Shown here in pieces: positions 11,913 through 24,956 of a DNA stretch of 64,000 nt. Under the pieces are notes generated by a model. The model saw nothing but the letters and a program-made list of their open reading frames with translations. It searched no databases and was not told where the DNA came from. Position 1 is the stretch's first letter, and every line of letters begins with the position of its first letter. The translations under genes and the position numbers were made by a program. Source of the DNA: Anas platyrhynchos (lineage: Eukaryota; Chordata; Aves; Anseriformes; Anatidae); NCBI RefSeq assembly GCF_047663525.1, contig NC_092588.1, positions 92,377,501-92,441,500 on the forward strand, in the 5' to 3' direction.

Positions 11913-13152
11913 GCATCATTCAAATATAGATGCAATTAATTTATTTAGGAAATCCTGTAATCCTGACATAAGAACAATTCCATATAAGACAAAAAATCAA
12001 ATAATTAATGTCTCCATCAATATTTAAATTAAACAAACCAGTCTCTACTTAGTTACTTAGTGCTGAATTCTATTTTTTATGAAGATACTTCCACCTGTTT
12101 TTCCTACTTTGGCAATACTAGATCAGCAGAGATTTCATGCATGCCACCATAATTACCTAAATTAAAAGATACACATTTATTGCTTTGGTAACTCTCATAA
12201 GTAAAGAGAGAGCACAATGCATTTCTAAGAATTCAGTCACTAGCAAACATGGCACTACCAAACAGGATCGTGGTCTGTGTCTCAGCACAGTTCTGCAGCC
12301 TGGGCTCTTCCAAAATGTCAGTATTTGACATTAATTGATTAGACCAAATGCTGGTACTACTTTCAGATAGTTCACCTCTTGCAGGACAGGCATGTTGTTC
12401 AACAGGCTGTAGTCTTTCAGAGAGACCTTTTAATTTAATCCTTGTGTCAGCAGGTTAAACAGTTGCTCTGTTCAACAACCAACATCTCATACAGCAATCA
12501 TTTTAAAGACACCAAGAGTGACAGCTGACAAAATCCAGAGAGCTTCCAGTTCCACAGGGAATCCTGTTTTAGGGAAAGGGAGAACGTCACTCAGGATATA
12601 GCTTGCTCACTCCTAGAGCAATGCAATGTACTTTGTGATTTTGGATCCTTGGGTTTTCTCAAAACAAAACTACCAGTACTTAAATTGACAATGTGAACTT
12701 ATTGGCATCTGGAAATGTCATTGTTATGCTTTTTGTATTTTAGACTAGATCACAACTGAGCTATTTATTTATGTTTCTTTGCTGTTTACTCTGCAGAAGA
12801 AACTGCTGAGAGACGTACCAGATGTCTATCTGTATTTCTCATACCTGCATTTGTCATGGCTTGTTGCTTGCCTGACTGTTGCTTTGTATTTCTTTTGTAG
12901 CTCTAGACTTTTTATCCTGTTTTTTTTTTTGTTTGTTTTCCCACCTGTTCTTCAGTCATGTCAAAGGATACGTGTTCTAGGTAGTGGCTCTCTTGATGGT
13001 TGTGTCCTTTGCCTGTGATAGCAGCAAAAAGCAGAGGCTTTGCCCAGTTTCTTTGCAACTACAGATATGCAGGGCTGTTCAAAGCTGTTTTGATTGTAAA
13101 GCTCTAGATCACCAGTAGTGTCTTTAAATACCACATGCTCATCTTAAAAAAT

Positions 13153-13358
<206 letters not shown>

Positions 13359-14705
13359 TGTCATTGATATGTATATTTCTTATTTCTCTACAGCAGAGGA
13401 TCTCATCGGTAGTTTATCTAGTCTTCCCAGAATTTCTCACAAGTGTTTCAAATCAGCAAAGCTCAAATGAGAAGAGAATGGTAGAAATCAACCAAAGAGC
13501 TATAAGAGGAGTACCAGGAAAATAAACATAAATAAGCCACAAGGGGAATGGCATCTTCAGGGAAGATTCCAGTTATCTGAGGCCATGCTCAGTTTGTCCT
13601 CAGAAAATCTCCTTCCCGGCTGCAGAAGATTGGGCTCACAGCTCTTCTCTGTCTCGTCTCCACTAGCTTGGTGTAATCATCCATAGTCTCCTGACCTCTC
13701 TCATCATACCCTTGATGCTTGTACAGTAGGTCTTAATACTGGTTCCCTTGCCTAATTTGTAAACCATAATACCCTTGCTTTCTTCACCTGTTAAGAACTA
13801 GCACATTTTTTTACTATCCAGATTTGTTTTCATTTCCTAACATATCCATCAGTTGTTTTTGTTTTGCCAGTTTAACGTGCAGATGCTGTAATGCTTGTGA
13901 GCTTGTCAGCTGTCTTTGACAGGACAGCCCAGATTCCACACTGTCTTCCTCTGCTTCTTGAGGTCAAGCAAACTCAACCTCCAACTTCTCTATCAGACCT
14001 ATCTATTAGTTTTTAATGGCAGTCCTTCACCACTGGCACTATGCCTGATTTAAACTTCCCAGACTTAACGTCTATGCTGGAAGAAATAAAATCCTTTGGG
14101 CTTTCAAGCTAATGCTTTATATATTGATGTACATAGTGAAATACCTTGCTACATCAGACTATAGTCTTGAACTTCTAGTTCCTCATATACTACTCACAGT
14201 TTAAATTAAGTCCTGAAACTGTAAATTGCTGTGAGAAAGTTTGGTGTCTGTATGGAAAATTCAAAGAGCCCCTACTGGTGCTGAGGCTCTGTTGAAAACC
14301 ATATAGATCAAAGGTCTGAGGCACCATTTATCATCAAGAAAGGACCGTCATACTACCTAATTTATAAAATCAATGGAGGCATAATCCAGAACAATATGAG
14401 CAATATTTCAGCACATCTCTATGTTGCTTTGAGCTGGAGACTACTCCACACCATGCATGCTCTTAGTCCCGCCTTCCAGTTAGTCCTTTTAACCACTTCA
14501 GTGCTTTTCTCTATATTCCTGGAAGAAGATAAAATCACCCATCTGTATTTGCTCTCTCCCCAGCTAGATACTTGTCTGAATCTTTTACAACCATCTGCTA
14601 CCTTCTCAGTCATGTAATGAAACAGAACATCAGAAAAAATCAAATATCAGAGCTAGAGATTTCAGCTTTATTCCAAGCTCAACAAATAGTTTTATAATTA
14701 CTGTG

Positions 14706-14758
14706 TTTTTTTTTGTTGTTGTTGTTTTGTTTGTTTTGTTTTGTTTTGTTTTGTTTTT
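14706..14758 (+). repeat. GTTTT-rich simple repeat
   Basis: A T run followed by GTT and GTTTT units. Similar tracts occur at about 18739-18762 and 52799-52876. Confidence 0.85.
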
Positions 14759-17521
14759 CGGTTTAATACCATGAGAGTTGAAGGGCATGATATCATGTAG
14801 ACTTCATTCCCCCATGAAAAGTGGTAGTACTTCTAAATATTCATGACATCATTATACAGTATATCATATCCAAAGGTATTGCCAGCTTTTAATTTAGAGC
14901 ATAGCTCAGCCATATTTCACTTGTAGCCAGAAGTGTTTTTTATTTCTTTTAGTGTTTGAATCCAAAGTATACAGAATGGCTAGGCCATGAATTTTAAAAT
15001 TCCCTTGTCTCTCCACAGATTCCTTCATTTGCACTAATTTGTTTTTATTCCTTAAATAGATTGTGCTTTTGAGCAACCAGTCAACACGTTTCAACAAGAT
15101 ATAATAGGAAAACAGTTCCCAACTGTTAATTCCCTTTTTTTTTTTTTTGCATCTATAGTTAGGTTCATCAGAATAAAATTTCCAGGCTTGGATGATAGGC
15201 TATTTAGGGCATCAGATACGTACTTACCAATAAAAATTCAATCTATTCTAGTTTAATCAAGAAAAAAGCTTTTTTGCTTCATTTAGACTACAGCAAGGAG
15301 AAAACAAAACTTAGCTAAAACCAAAGAGAAAAATCTCTCTATAGCTTACCAGCATCCAAATTTGCAAATTCTTCTCCAGAATCAGAGATGGGGATCTACT
15401 GCTGCTTCTTTTCTCATGGTAATTTATCTTTTTATTATCAACAAGCTGAAAGGTGAAGTTAGGAGTGTTGGCATAGGTAGCCAGGAGCTGTTGAATGCTG
15501 TCATCTGAACACAGACAACCAGGAGCCCCATGATTGTTTTCCAGGTAACCACAACAGCAGAGCTGTTACAAGCATTTAGGGGATAGCACACATTTCATGC
15601 ACTGTGGAATTCATCTATCTTCTTCCCAGTTTATCCTTCCTAAATAGCTTTGGAAAGTGAGTAGTATTGATTTCACAAGGACGAAATAATGCCAAAGCAA
15701 GCGGAGAAAGAGCACTGCAGAAAGGTGTAGTAATCTTTGTTTGATGCACTAGTTCACTTTTGTGCACAACAGAAAGTCTACTTCCAAGCTCTGTTTCATT
15801 AGCTAGAGGAAGGGTACACTACACAGTTTTGAGGGGACATATGCTTGTCCTGTTGTCTATTTGTATTTCAATTTACATGTCAGAACCATCTCAAACCATC
15901 ACTCCTTGCTCTCCTTAACATCAGTGAGTTGCCCTTGTCATATGTGAGGTTCTTCCCAGTAACACTGTTTTCCAACTTTGTTAGCTAGACATTCACAAAC
16001 CAAAATGTTTCACACCAGATTGAGTAGATAAATGATTAGTCTCTGTCCTTAACATTAAACTGTAAGATAATATGAATTGTATCTTGTCTGTCTTCTGGTA
16101 CGGGTTGAGATACATGAAGACACGTACTTACTTTTAATCTCTGAAAAGGTATTTGATCATAAAGCTATTGACCTCATACTTTTAACAATTTTAGTGCTTA
16201 TGAATATTAGCTAGATATGTGGTTACTCAGGTTTTGTTGCAACTGCTCACTAACTCTTAGTTTCTGTGACAGTAACTGAGGCCATTCTGCAAATACAGAC
16301 AAGTCTGCCTTACATCAAAATATCAGCACTGCATTCAGACTGTATTTTATGCAGGGAAAGGTTATTTCAGAATGCTCTAGGAACTTCTTACTAAAGTTTA
16401 AGCTGTTGTATATTGATCTCATTATTTGTAAGGGCTTTCACTTTCTATAAGTCTAATATTAGAAATTAAAATGATTTTTGTATTGCAGAGCAGTGACTTC
16501 AGAAATATGCTTTGGAGTGCCTTGTCCTGTTAGGGAGAGGGTGATCCATTTTACTACCTCAGTGCCTCTTAGGCTTTCTGAGTTTTAGCATGTACCCTTG
16601 TGGAGCATAACGTTTCTTTGGTGCACACTTGAGTCTCTACTCTCTACAGATGATTGCCTCTCCTTTTGGAGGCAGCAGCTGTGCAGTGCTAAGAACTCCG
16701 AAGTAATTTTTCATTTCACTAAGAGATTGGTGTATTTACTGTCTGCTATTGATTATTACTTAATCTTATACTTTTTCCCTCAAGGAAAAAGGAATAATCT
16801 TTGTGGAGTTTCTGTTTTGCTCTGTGACCAGGGAAGGAAAAGCTGTGGTGTTGTGGGATTGAAGAGGCTGTTCATTTTTGAACCAGAGTTCATTTGTTTT
16901 CATTTTATATCTCAGTTACATCCCAGAAAGATTTATTTTGAGGTAAAATGTAGTGAAAATTGCCAGGTTGATGACCCTAGTGACCAGTTTTGCTGTTCAC
17001 CTGCAGAACAGTTGCAATAAAGGCACATGATGTTCCAGAGATCTCCTTCCCTGTTTGAAAGAAGAGCTTTTTGGTTGTACGGCATGCTTGAGCACCTGTA
17101 GTCTGTTTAGGCAGTCAGAGAAATGAGCTCTAGCTGCTGTTGTTAGGTACCTTCCACTGAAATCATATGTGGCTTCTGTAGTGCTCTAGCTTTGGACATT
17201 TTCACTTGGTGCTAACAGCAGAGTCTGTGTAAGAAATGTGATCTGCTGGACAATTCACAAAAGCAACCATTTTATTTTGCTTTTCCTACTGTGCTGAACA
17301 GTCAATGAATGGCAAAGATGACAGTTTCATGGTGGGCTACATCTACATTAGTGATTTAGAGAGGAAGAAGAGTCCTCAGGACAGAAATTTGTTTTTACAG
17401 CAGAGGGAATTATCTCCCAAACAACAAAGTCAGGTTAGTTCATGAGGAGCTAAGTTGAGCATGCTGACTTCTCTGTGCTTTTGTATACTAATCCTGGTGT
17501 TCCTACTCACTGCACTGGCTT

Positions 17522-17912
17522 CATAGAATCATAGAATCATAGAATATCCTGAGTTGGAAGGGACCCTTAAGGATCATCAAGTCCAACTCTTGACACCGCA
17601 CAGGTCTACCCAAGTTCAGACCATGTGACTAAGTGCACAGTCCAATCTCTTCTTAAATTCAGTCAGGCTCGGTGCAGTGACCACTTCCCTGGGGAGCCTG
17701 TTCCAGTGTGCAACTACTCTCTCTGTGAAGAACCCCTTCCTGATGTCCAGCCTAAACTTCCCCTGCCTCAGCTTAACTCCATTCCCGCGGGTCCTGCCGC
17801 TGGTGTTAATGGAGAAAAGGTCTCCTGCCTCTCGACACCCCCTTACGAGGAAGTTGTAGACTGCGATGAGGTCTCCCCTCAGCCTCCTCTTCTCCAGGCT
17901 GAACAGGCCCAG
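17522..17912 (-). mobile_element. CR1 LINE tail, minus strand
   Basis: The plus strand opens with three ATAGAATC octamers (17522-17545) and then CCTGAGTTGGAAGGGACC, the reverse complement of a CR1 3' end. The match continues through the C-terminal ORF2 region to about 17912 (CAGGCTGAACAGGCCC), where the element is 5'-truncated. It is about 390 bp long and carries no full coding domain. The relatively intact sequence suggests moderate age. ORFs in this interval come from the element. Confidence 0.93.
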
Positions 17913-18679
17913 AACAGGCTTCCCATGGACCTATTCTCTCTTGGTTCACTGTCACATCCCCTGGCCACTGAAGGTGAAGAGCTGTGTGTAAATGGGGCTG
18001 AAAGATGTATATGCTGCTGAGAGGGTGAGCAGATAAAATGCTGGGCCAGTGTTGGCAGGTCAAACACAACTGAGGAAGGTTATGTTTTGCAGCAGCCCTC
18101 TTCCTCACAGGAAATACTCTGCTGGCTCTTTCCTCGATCTATCCAGCCATCAATTTATATGAAACTTTCAGAAACATAAGACCCTTTAAGATTTCTGTCA
18201 CTGTCAAATTTGCTTGAAATAAGCTAGGAGGTCCAAAGGTTCAAAAAGGGAAAATGGACTGATGAGCAGAGACTACTGAAGTTTTTGTTCGTTAAACAAG
18301 AGTAAGCTTAAAAGAAAAAAAATAAAAAAATCCATATATAAAAAGGAAGGGAAAAAAAAAAAAAGAAAAAAAAGGAGGGGGTGAAACTAAAAGTACAGAC
18401 TTAATTACTAGTAATCTTCTTGTCCAAAATTATTTTTGAGCGGCACTCTATATTTAATTATGACAAGAAATTAGTAAAAAGAAATAATTTGCAATATTTC
18501 CTGTAGATTTTGTGCAAAGACGATGATCAAACCATAAATTCTATGGCCTGAGAAAGATAAAAGCAAGCCTGAACAGCTTGATGCAGCATTTTAATCTCAT
18601 AAATATGAAAAACAAATCATTACCCATAATTATGAAGTACAATAAAGAATAACAAGTATTTCTATTTCTATAGTTGTGG

Positions 18680-18732
18680 GCTTTATTTATTTATTTATTT
18701 ATTTATTGTTTTGTTATTTTGTGAGTTTGGGC

Positions 18733-18762
<30 letters not shown>
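18680..18762 (+). repeat. (TTTA)n followed by (GTTTT)n
   Basis: A pure TTTA array at about 18680-18706, then a short spacer and a GTTTT array at about 18739-18762. Confidence 0.85.
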
Positions 18763-18763
<1 letters not shown>

Positions 18764-19231
18764 CACATAAGTGATGGTTTTAAAGGGCTTTTAATTACAT
18801 ACTTGCAATATACACTAAGAAAGCTGGCAGCTCACTTGCATCTAACAGCATCTCATACATAGTCGAGAACTTTGAAAGGAGTTTTTCTTTCCACCCCTTT
18901 ACTGTCTTCAAAAACTGAATTTGGTAGACCTTCTGTTTGACATTCCCGGAGACTGAAATACTTTATTTTCTAACAAATGGCAAATTATCCCACCTCTTCT
19001 TACCTCTGTGCCCCAGCTCTCCCTTCAGCATACAGAAATCCCCTAGTGCTTAGGACTGTCCCAGCTCTGCTCTTTGCTTTAACTAACACGGATTGCTGAT
19101 GAGATTGTAACTGAACTGGACTGTCTTGAAAATCCCATCCGTTATCATCGGCCCTGTGCTAAAAGTATGTAAGGAAGCAATGCTATTCCTTTGACCAGAA
19201 GCTCTAAGAATATACTAGAGTGAAAAAAAAA

Positions 19232-19234
19232 TGC

Positions 19235-19268
<34 letters not shown>

Positions 19269-19281
19269 ATATATATATATC
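19232..19281 (+). repeat. (TA)n microsatellite
   Basis: About 50 bases of alternating TA with one TTTATA interruption near the middle. It can extrude as a cruciform. The Tyr/Ile-rich minus-strand ORF across it is an artefact. Confidence 0.93.
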
Positions 19282-20797
19282 TGTCTAGAACACAGAATAT
19301 TTCCCTAATCCTGACTAAGGTCTTAACTCCCATTCTCATTCCATTTTATAGCTTTGACATCACAAGATTCCACTAGTGTCAAGCAGAAGAAAATTGACCA
19401 TGTAGCGCTCACTGGCCGGTCAAGGATAAAATGGGCTATGGATCAAGAGCAGTAAAGATACCCATTTCCCCTTTAGCCCACTTATTTATTAATGGTGGAT
19501 TCTAGTTCAGTATAGAATATTAATAACCAGAAAGCCTCAAAACACTTAGGAAAATTCTTCCAAAAACAACATCTGCTTTGCTTTGCAAGGACATTAAACG
19601 TAACATTCAGCAGAAGATTGACAGTGATTCTTTTGGACAGAATTTCCAGTCCCTATGACACAGCACCCAGGAGTGGTGGCTAGAACCACCAGAGCCATGA
19701 AACCTCCTGAGAAATCATGAATTAAGTGCACATCTGTGAGTTAGTAGCGTATTTACAACAATGAAACAAGGGGCTGAAGACAGCCCTTTCCACTTAGTGT
19801 TTTTGACTGGAGTGCATGAACTCAGATGATGTGCTAGAAAAGAAACCACCTGGCTATTCAGCCCATTCCCTTTTCTCCTTTTCTTCTCACCATCCACAGA
19901 ACCTGTGCTTCCAGCTGTGAGGGCGAGAAACTCTTCCAGCCAGCCCAGATAGGATTCTGCATAGGTCAGCACTACCTGTGTAATTATTACATCTCTCTCT
20001 CTTTTTGTAGAGTGGGAACAAATGTTTTATATATTTGCTTTGCAAGCCCACTTTTCTTGTAGCAGAGATGTTTCTAGGCAGATCTTTCTGGGCTGAGTGA
20101 TTTTTCTCATTAGTTTAGCAAGACATTTTCACATCTGTGTTAGCACTGGCCCCATGTGCCCTGGATGTGCCTGAACTCTCTGAGCTCCTCATGTTTAATA
20201 TGAAAGTTCCCAGGCTGCAGCTGTGGGACATCTTTGGACAACTTTTTTGGACAACTTTGGTCATCTAGCCACACTGCAAGAGCCATGAGACTTCATGTGG
20301 GAGGCAGCCTTTGAGTACGTAAAAAGATACAGCTTTTTAAAGATAAAGCAAAACTGTCCCACAGGACAGCTGGAGTTATGAGTGCACAGCCGATGAATCA
20401 GAACAGGCAGGCCCTACATCTGTGTGGCTGTGACCACATTGCAGGGTTATGTAGGATGTTGTCCTCTTTTCCTCAACTTATAGCCAGGAAACTCTACAGA
20501 AAGGTAAGCACCTTACCTTAGGAAACAGGAGAAGTGCACTGTACTCATTTCTTCTTGTTGGTGTACTACTTAATTCTATGCAGTTTGTGTGTTTTTGAAT
20601 CTTATTCTTAGATATCTATTTCATTCTGTCTACTGAATGAGGAGATGAGGGAGAGGGAAAATCAGGAGTGTAAACATATGTACTTGTGGACTGTGAAATA
20701 ATCTAAAATAACACTATTTAAGTATCTTGCCTGGCAGAGGTTATCTGTTATAGTCACTAACTGTGTATGATTGTTCCACAAACTTTGGGATGTCTAA

Positions 20798-20950
20798 AAG
20801 GATCACAGAATCGTGGAAAGGTGGAGGTGGGCAGGAACCTCTGGAGGTCACCTGGTCTAACCCCTGTTCAAGCAGGTACACCCAGCACAGGATGCCCAGG
20901 ACTATGTCTTGTTAAAGATCTCAGAGGGAGACTCCACAACCTCTCAGATC
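20798..20950 (-). mobile_element. CR1 LINE tail, old, minus strand
   Basis: A decayed reverse-complement CR1 3' end. GATCACAGAATCGTGG is followed by an AACCTCTGGAGGTCACCTGGTCTAACCCC-type segment and ends near GGGAGACTCCACAACCTCTC. Only about 150 bp survive. It is more diverged than the copies at 17522 and 24957, so it likely belongs to an older subfamily. Confidence 0.85.
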
Positions 20951-23900
20951 AAAAACAGTGGTAGATGCTTACATCCAGACACCTGGATCCTACTGTGGAG
21001 GTCTGTATCTCTGCTCTGGATTTATCATCTGAAGCTTAAAGTTACTTATTGTGGGATATGGTAGGCAAGTCCGCATGTTTTTCTTGGATAGAGCCTTAAC
21101 TGCTAAAGTACTCCTGCTAATAAGGGTAGCATGACCCTCAAGTCCATCAGGTATACTCCAGGGAAGCACCTACTGCTCAGAGTAATGAAATTTCTCATTT
21201 AATAAAAATATCTGACCATCAGCCAAAAAAAATTGGCTGACTTAAATATCCTTCACCAGTGCCTTCAACAGCTACTAGCTTCATGATCTCATTTACATCT
21301 CTAGTAAGTCTCCTTATTAGGACTATTTCTGTCCTGAGGTTCTTGGAGAAAACAGCTTTGTTTTCCCAGGGAGAGGCTGCTGCGTTAAGCAGAGGAGCAT
21401 AATGCTTGGTGTCTTCAGTGTCTAAGAAGCACTATGAGAAGCACAGTGTTTAGGTAAGGGAAAAAAGTTCAACATGCCATGGAAGGCAAACAGAGCTCAT
21501 ACAAACTTTTAGGTTAGTAGATAATCAGAGGAATTGAATACAGGCTTTGGGTTTTATTTGTTTTTGTTTCTTTTTAAACTTAGCCCACATGCATCACTGA
21601 TATATTTTTTAAAATGTTTTAGGAAACATTTTCAGAGGTTGTGAATAAGAACAAGAGAGAGTGAATTACTGGGTTTTACTCAAGTGACTGTTTGCAATGC
21701 TGCTTTATTGTGTAGATACTCCTGCATTTATGCATTACTTTTCAATTTAATTTTAGTATAAATTAACTTACTCCGTGCAACAAATACTTGGCTTTAAAGA
21801 TAATAAAACTCCTAAAAGAATTAAGATTAGAAAGTAATGCTATCAATGACAAAGCTAATTAATGTCTTTTTATCACCACAAACTAGTGAACTATAACCAG
21901 AATAATTGGCCTAAATAGAATATATTGTTTCTTCAGCCAGGTGTCCTTTACTCTGCTTTACATTAATTACTCCAAGGTTTTGTTCTGGTCAAATAAAATT
22001 TGGATGGCTTGTCCACCTCTTTTCTGAAATCCTAAGCAAATGTCAGGTGTGCTGCTTTGAGAAGTCAGAAATGGTAAATCTGCAGCAGACAAGATAAGGG
22101 CACAAAGAGAAGGTAAATACAGAGACGAGGATAATTGCCATTGTGGATGATTTTCAGCTGGCTCCAGAAAGAGTCACGCAGGATATTCCCAGGGAAAATG
22201 AACTTGACTTTCCAGAAGGACAAAATGCTTGGGTTGGAAGCTATGTTCATGTTCTGTTAGTGTACCTGATCAACCTGATTAACTGGGGTTTGCTGGGAGA
22301 AAATTATTTTTTAACCCTCTATTCAATACTTGTTACTATTTTAAAGTTGTTTTAAAGACCGGTGTGAATTGGTCTGTTCCAGGTTTCTCTGAGAGCAACA
22401 CATATTTATTTATTTATTCATTTTATTGTAGCCCTTGAACGTTCTTACCAGAGGGGTAGCCTTCTGTAGTAATTCCACATACAAAATTATAGTGTAACAT
22501 ATTTGCATGCTTTGATACCCTTAGTAAAGCCCTTAAAAATATGCTGTGGCCACTCAGGGACCTGTAAAGCATTAAATAAGACCAAAGAAGAGGGACTACT
22601 CAAGTAAGAGATATCTGGTCTCTGTCTGGAAATGGTGATTGATACCACTGGGCAGGCAGGAGGGACAGAAGAAGGTTTCTAAACCGCACCCCCTTGTTTT
22701 CCTGGCAACTCTAACTGAGCAAGCAGTTTAAGAACTCCGAGTCCAGCAGACTTGCGTCTTACAGCAGCTACTACTTTGTCTTCCCTTCCCTTATTATTGA
22801 AGAAATTATTCAACTTCACAAGGTAAGAAGAGCCTGGTTAGTTGAAGTGTTAGTTGTCGGTATCTGAAAAAATGGGATTCTGTTCAAAAGCAAGCAAACC
22901 AAAGTATCAGGTCAGCCCTCTCTTCCCTCCTGTGCCTCGCCAGTCTGGATTAGTGGAGATGAGGTAAAGTACTTGGCCATCCTCTTACCTCATTTTGTGC
23001 CCCACAGGACAAGCGGGAAGGATGCTATGGGGTTTAGGACTTTGAAGGCGTAAGAATAAATTCTTGTATATAACTTTCCCTATCACAAAAAAAATAAAAA
23101 AAATAAAAATAAAATAATAAAATAAATAACAGTTTGAGAGGCTCTTACAATACTCTCTTATTTTCTTCTTTTTGATAAACATCTTCTAAAAGTGAGCATT
23201 GAGAAAGATTGTCTTTCTTATTATTATTTAATTTGAAAAATAAATTTTTGCAGGAGTGCACTAATCAGCTCATTCAGCTCTCTCTTTATATTCTTGTGCC
23301 ATTTCTGATGGGCAATAACTCAAAGGATCTGTTTTTGCCTGTCCTGCGCCTCATTTACTGAGCAGCTCCTGCACCTGGCAGACAAATCAATTCTAAACCA
23401 ACAGATTTCAGGGAGGTTTGGTGCCATGATCTATGCATTTTGCAGCAGTTCAAATGCTGAGATCTCCTTTGCTGATCCTAAAAGTTTGCTGCATTAGTGC
23501 AATACCACAGTGAACAGCCTAGTACCCAGTCACGTACAACTAAATGGGATGAAATAGGTACTTAAAGATTCATACAATGCATTAACCATCTTTGTAACTT
23601 AATTCATGACATGATATATACAGCTGATATCAAAAGCCTTTCATAGCTGTTCTTTAATTTCAGTTTCAGTAATGAATATAGATCCAATTAGAATGGAGCT
23701 AATACACATTCAAAAGAATTAACAATACCACTAATTTCTGTGTTGAAGTAATACCTGCTATTATAGACTTCTTGATTTTAATCAGATATTCTCAAAAATG
23801 ACAGGAGATGTGGATTCATTATGCTAAGCTGATGCTACAAGGGATGGCTGTGTCTCTGTCTTCTTAAAAATAAGTTAAATCTTACAAGCATAGAACAAAA

Positions 23901-24956
23901 GCTTCTTCCATGTACCACCTATTTTCACGGAACAGCAATGTTTACCCAAGAAACAGGTCACAAACAGCATGTTTACCAGCTGGAGTGACTCCTAGTAGCC
24001 AACCCTGATCTCCAGCTGTTAGACAAAAAGCTTTGCCAGTCTCACTTTAAGTTTGAATTGGCTTACAAAGGCTGTGTGGCGCTATATCCAGATCAGATCT
24101 GAGGCTTTGGGTCTAAAGAATGTTATCTTTGTGATGTTGAAAGGGGTACTGGAGCAGTCATCACCATTTAAACTGGATAAATCATTGTGGCATTTATGTC
24201 ACCATCTAGGGTGACTGTGGAGAAAAATGCTGCCCCTGAACTGACTATTTCACTAAGTGGTAATGTACCTTTTTTTTCAGAAACACGTTAAACTGGACTG
24301 GAGAGAGAACCTGCCAGTGATAGGAGATTACTTTGTGTCCCCTGCATTAGGCTGTGTGCACTGAAAAATGATTCGTATTCAAGGTTGCTCTAATTTCTAT
24401 GACTTGGGCTGATGTAAGAGGGAGAAGAAAATTTGTGTAGATGCAGCACATAGGGAATGAATTTACTTACATAGGCTTTCTTCTTGTTCATCTACCTTTA
24501 TGCTAAAATGTGTGCATGCCTCTTCTGACCGTATTTATCTGTATGATTATCCTTTATGTAGCTCATACAACTGTTAAGATTTGCTATTACAGGGTAGCAT
24601 ATGCTACACGAATGATCATGTGAACAGGCCCAGCTTTTTGCTATGTGCAACATCTAAGGCTGTGATGTAAGATCTCTTCAGTTTGACTTGTTTTTCTGAC
24701 ACTTTCTGAGTTGGTCTGTATGTCAGCTTCAGTACATGGGGGAGAAGATAGGTTATATGGCATCTCAGGTAGAGACACTGGAGAATATTACACTTTCTGA
24801 AACAATAAAACTAGGGAGCTTAACTGGACAAATAAACCTATTTAGAGAAAATGAAGGTGTACTGTTTTGTTGTTGCTGAAGAAAAATTCCCCAAACAGGC
24901 TCACTTTTTAGTAAGTACTTGAATGATGCACAAGCTCAAAATGAAAGCTATTGATC
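20951..24956. other. Non-coding interval
   Basis: Unique AT-rich sequence. The parts around 21690-21900 and 23560-23790 are low-CpG and dense in ATTA/TAAT cores without matching any mobile element I know, so they are candidate conserved non-coding DNA. An AAAAT-rich tract lies at about 23084-23130. No exon was supported. Confidence 0.5.

Larger units (their letters stand above)
17913..20797. other. Non-coding interval
   Basis: Unique sequence. It includes an A-rich purine block (18305-18375), a homeodomain-core-rich AT stretch (about 18400-18660), TTTA/GTTTT repeats (18680-18762) and a TA array (19232-19281). No gene was recognised. Confidence 0.55.

Noticed and set aside
16598..17020. 140-codon plus-strand ORF
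   Set aside because: Its composition looks random, with no domain, signal peptide pattern or splice context. This length is expected by chance among many frames in 64 kb.
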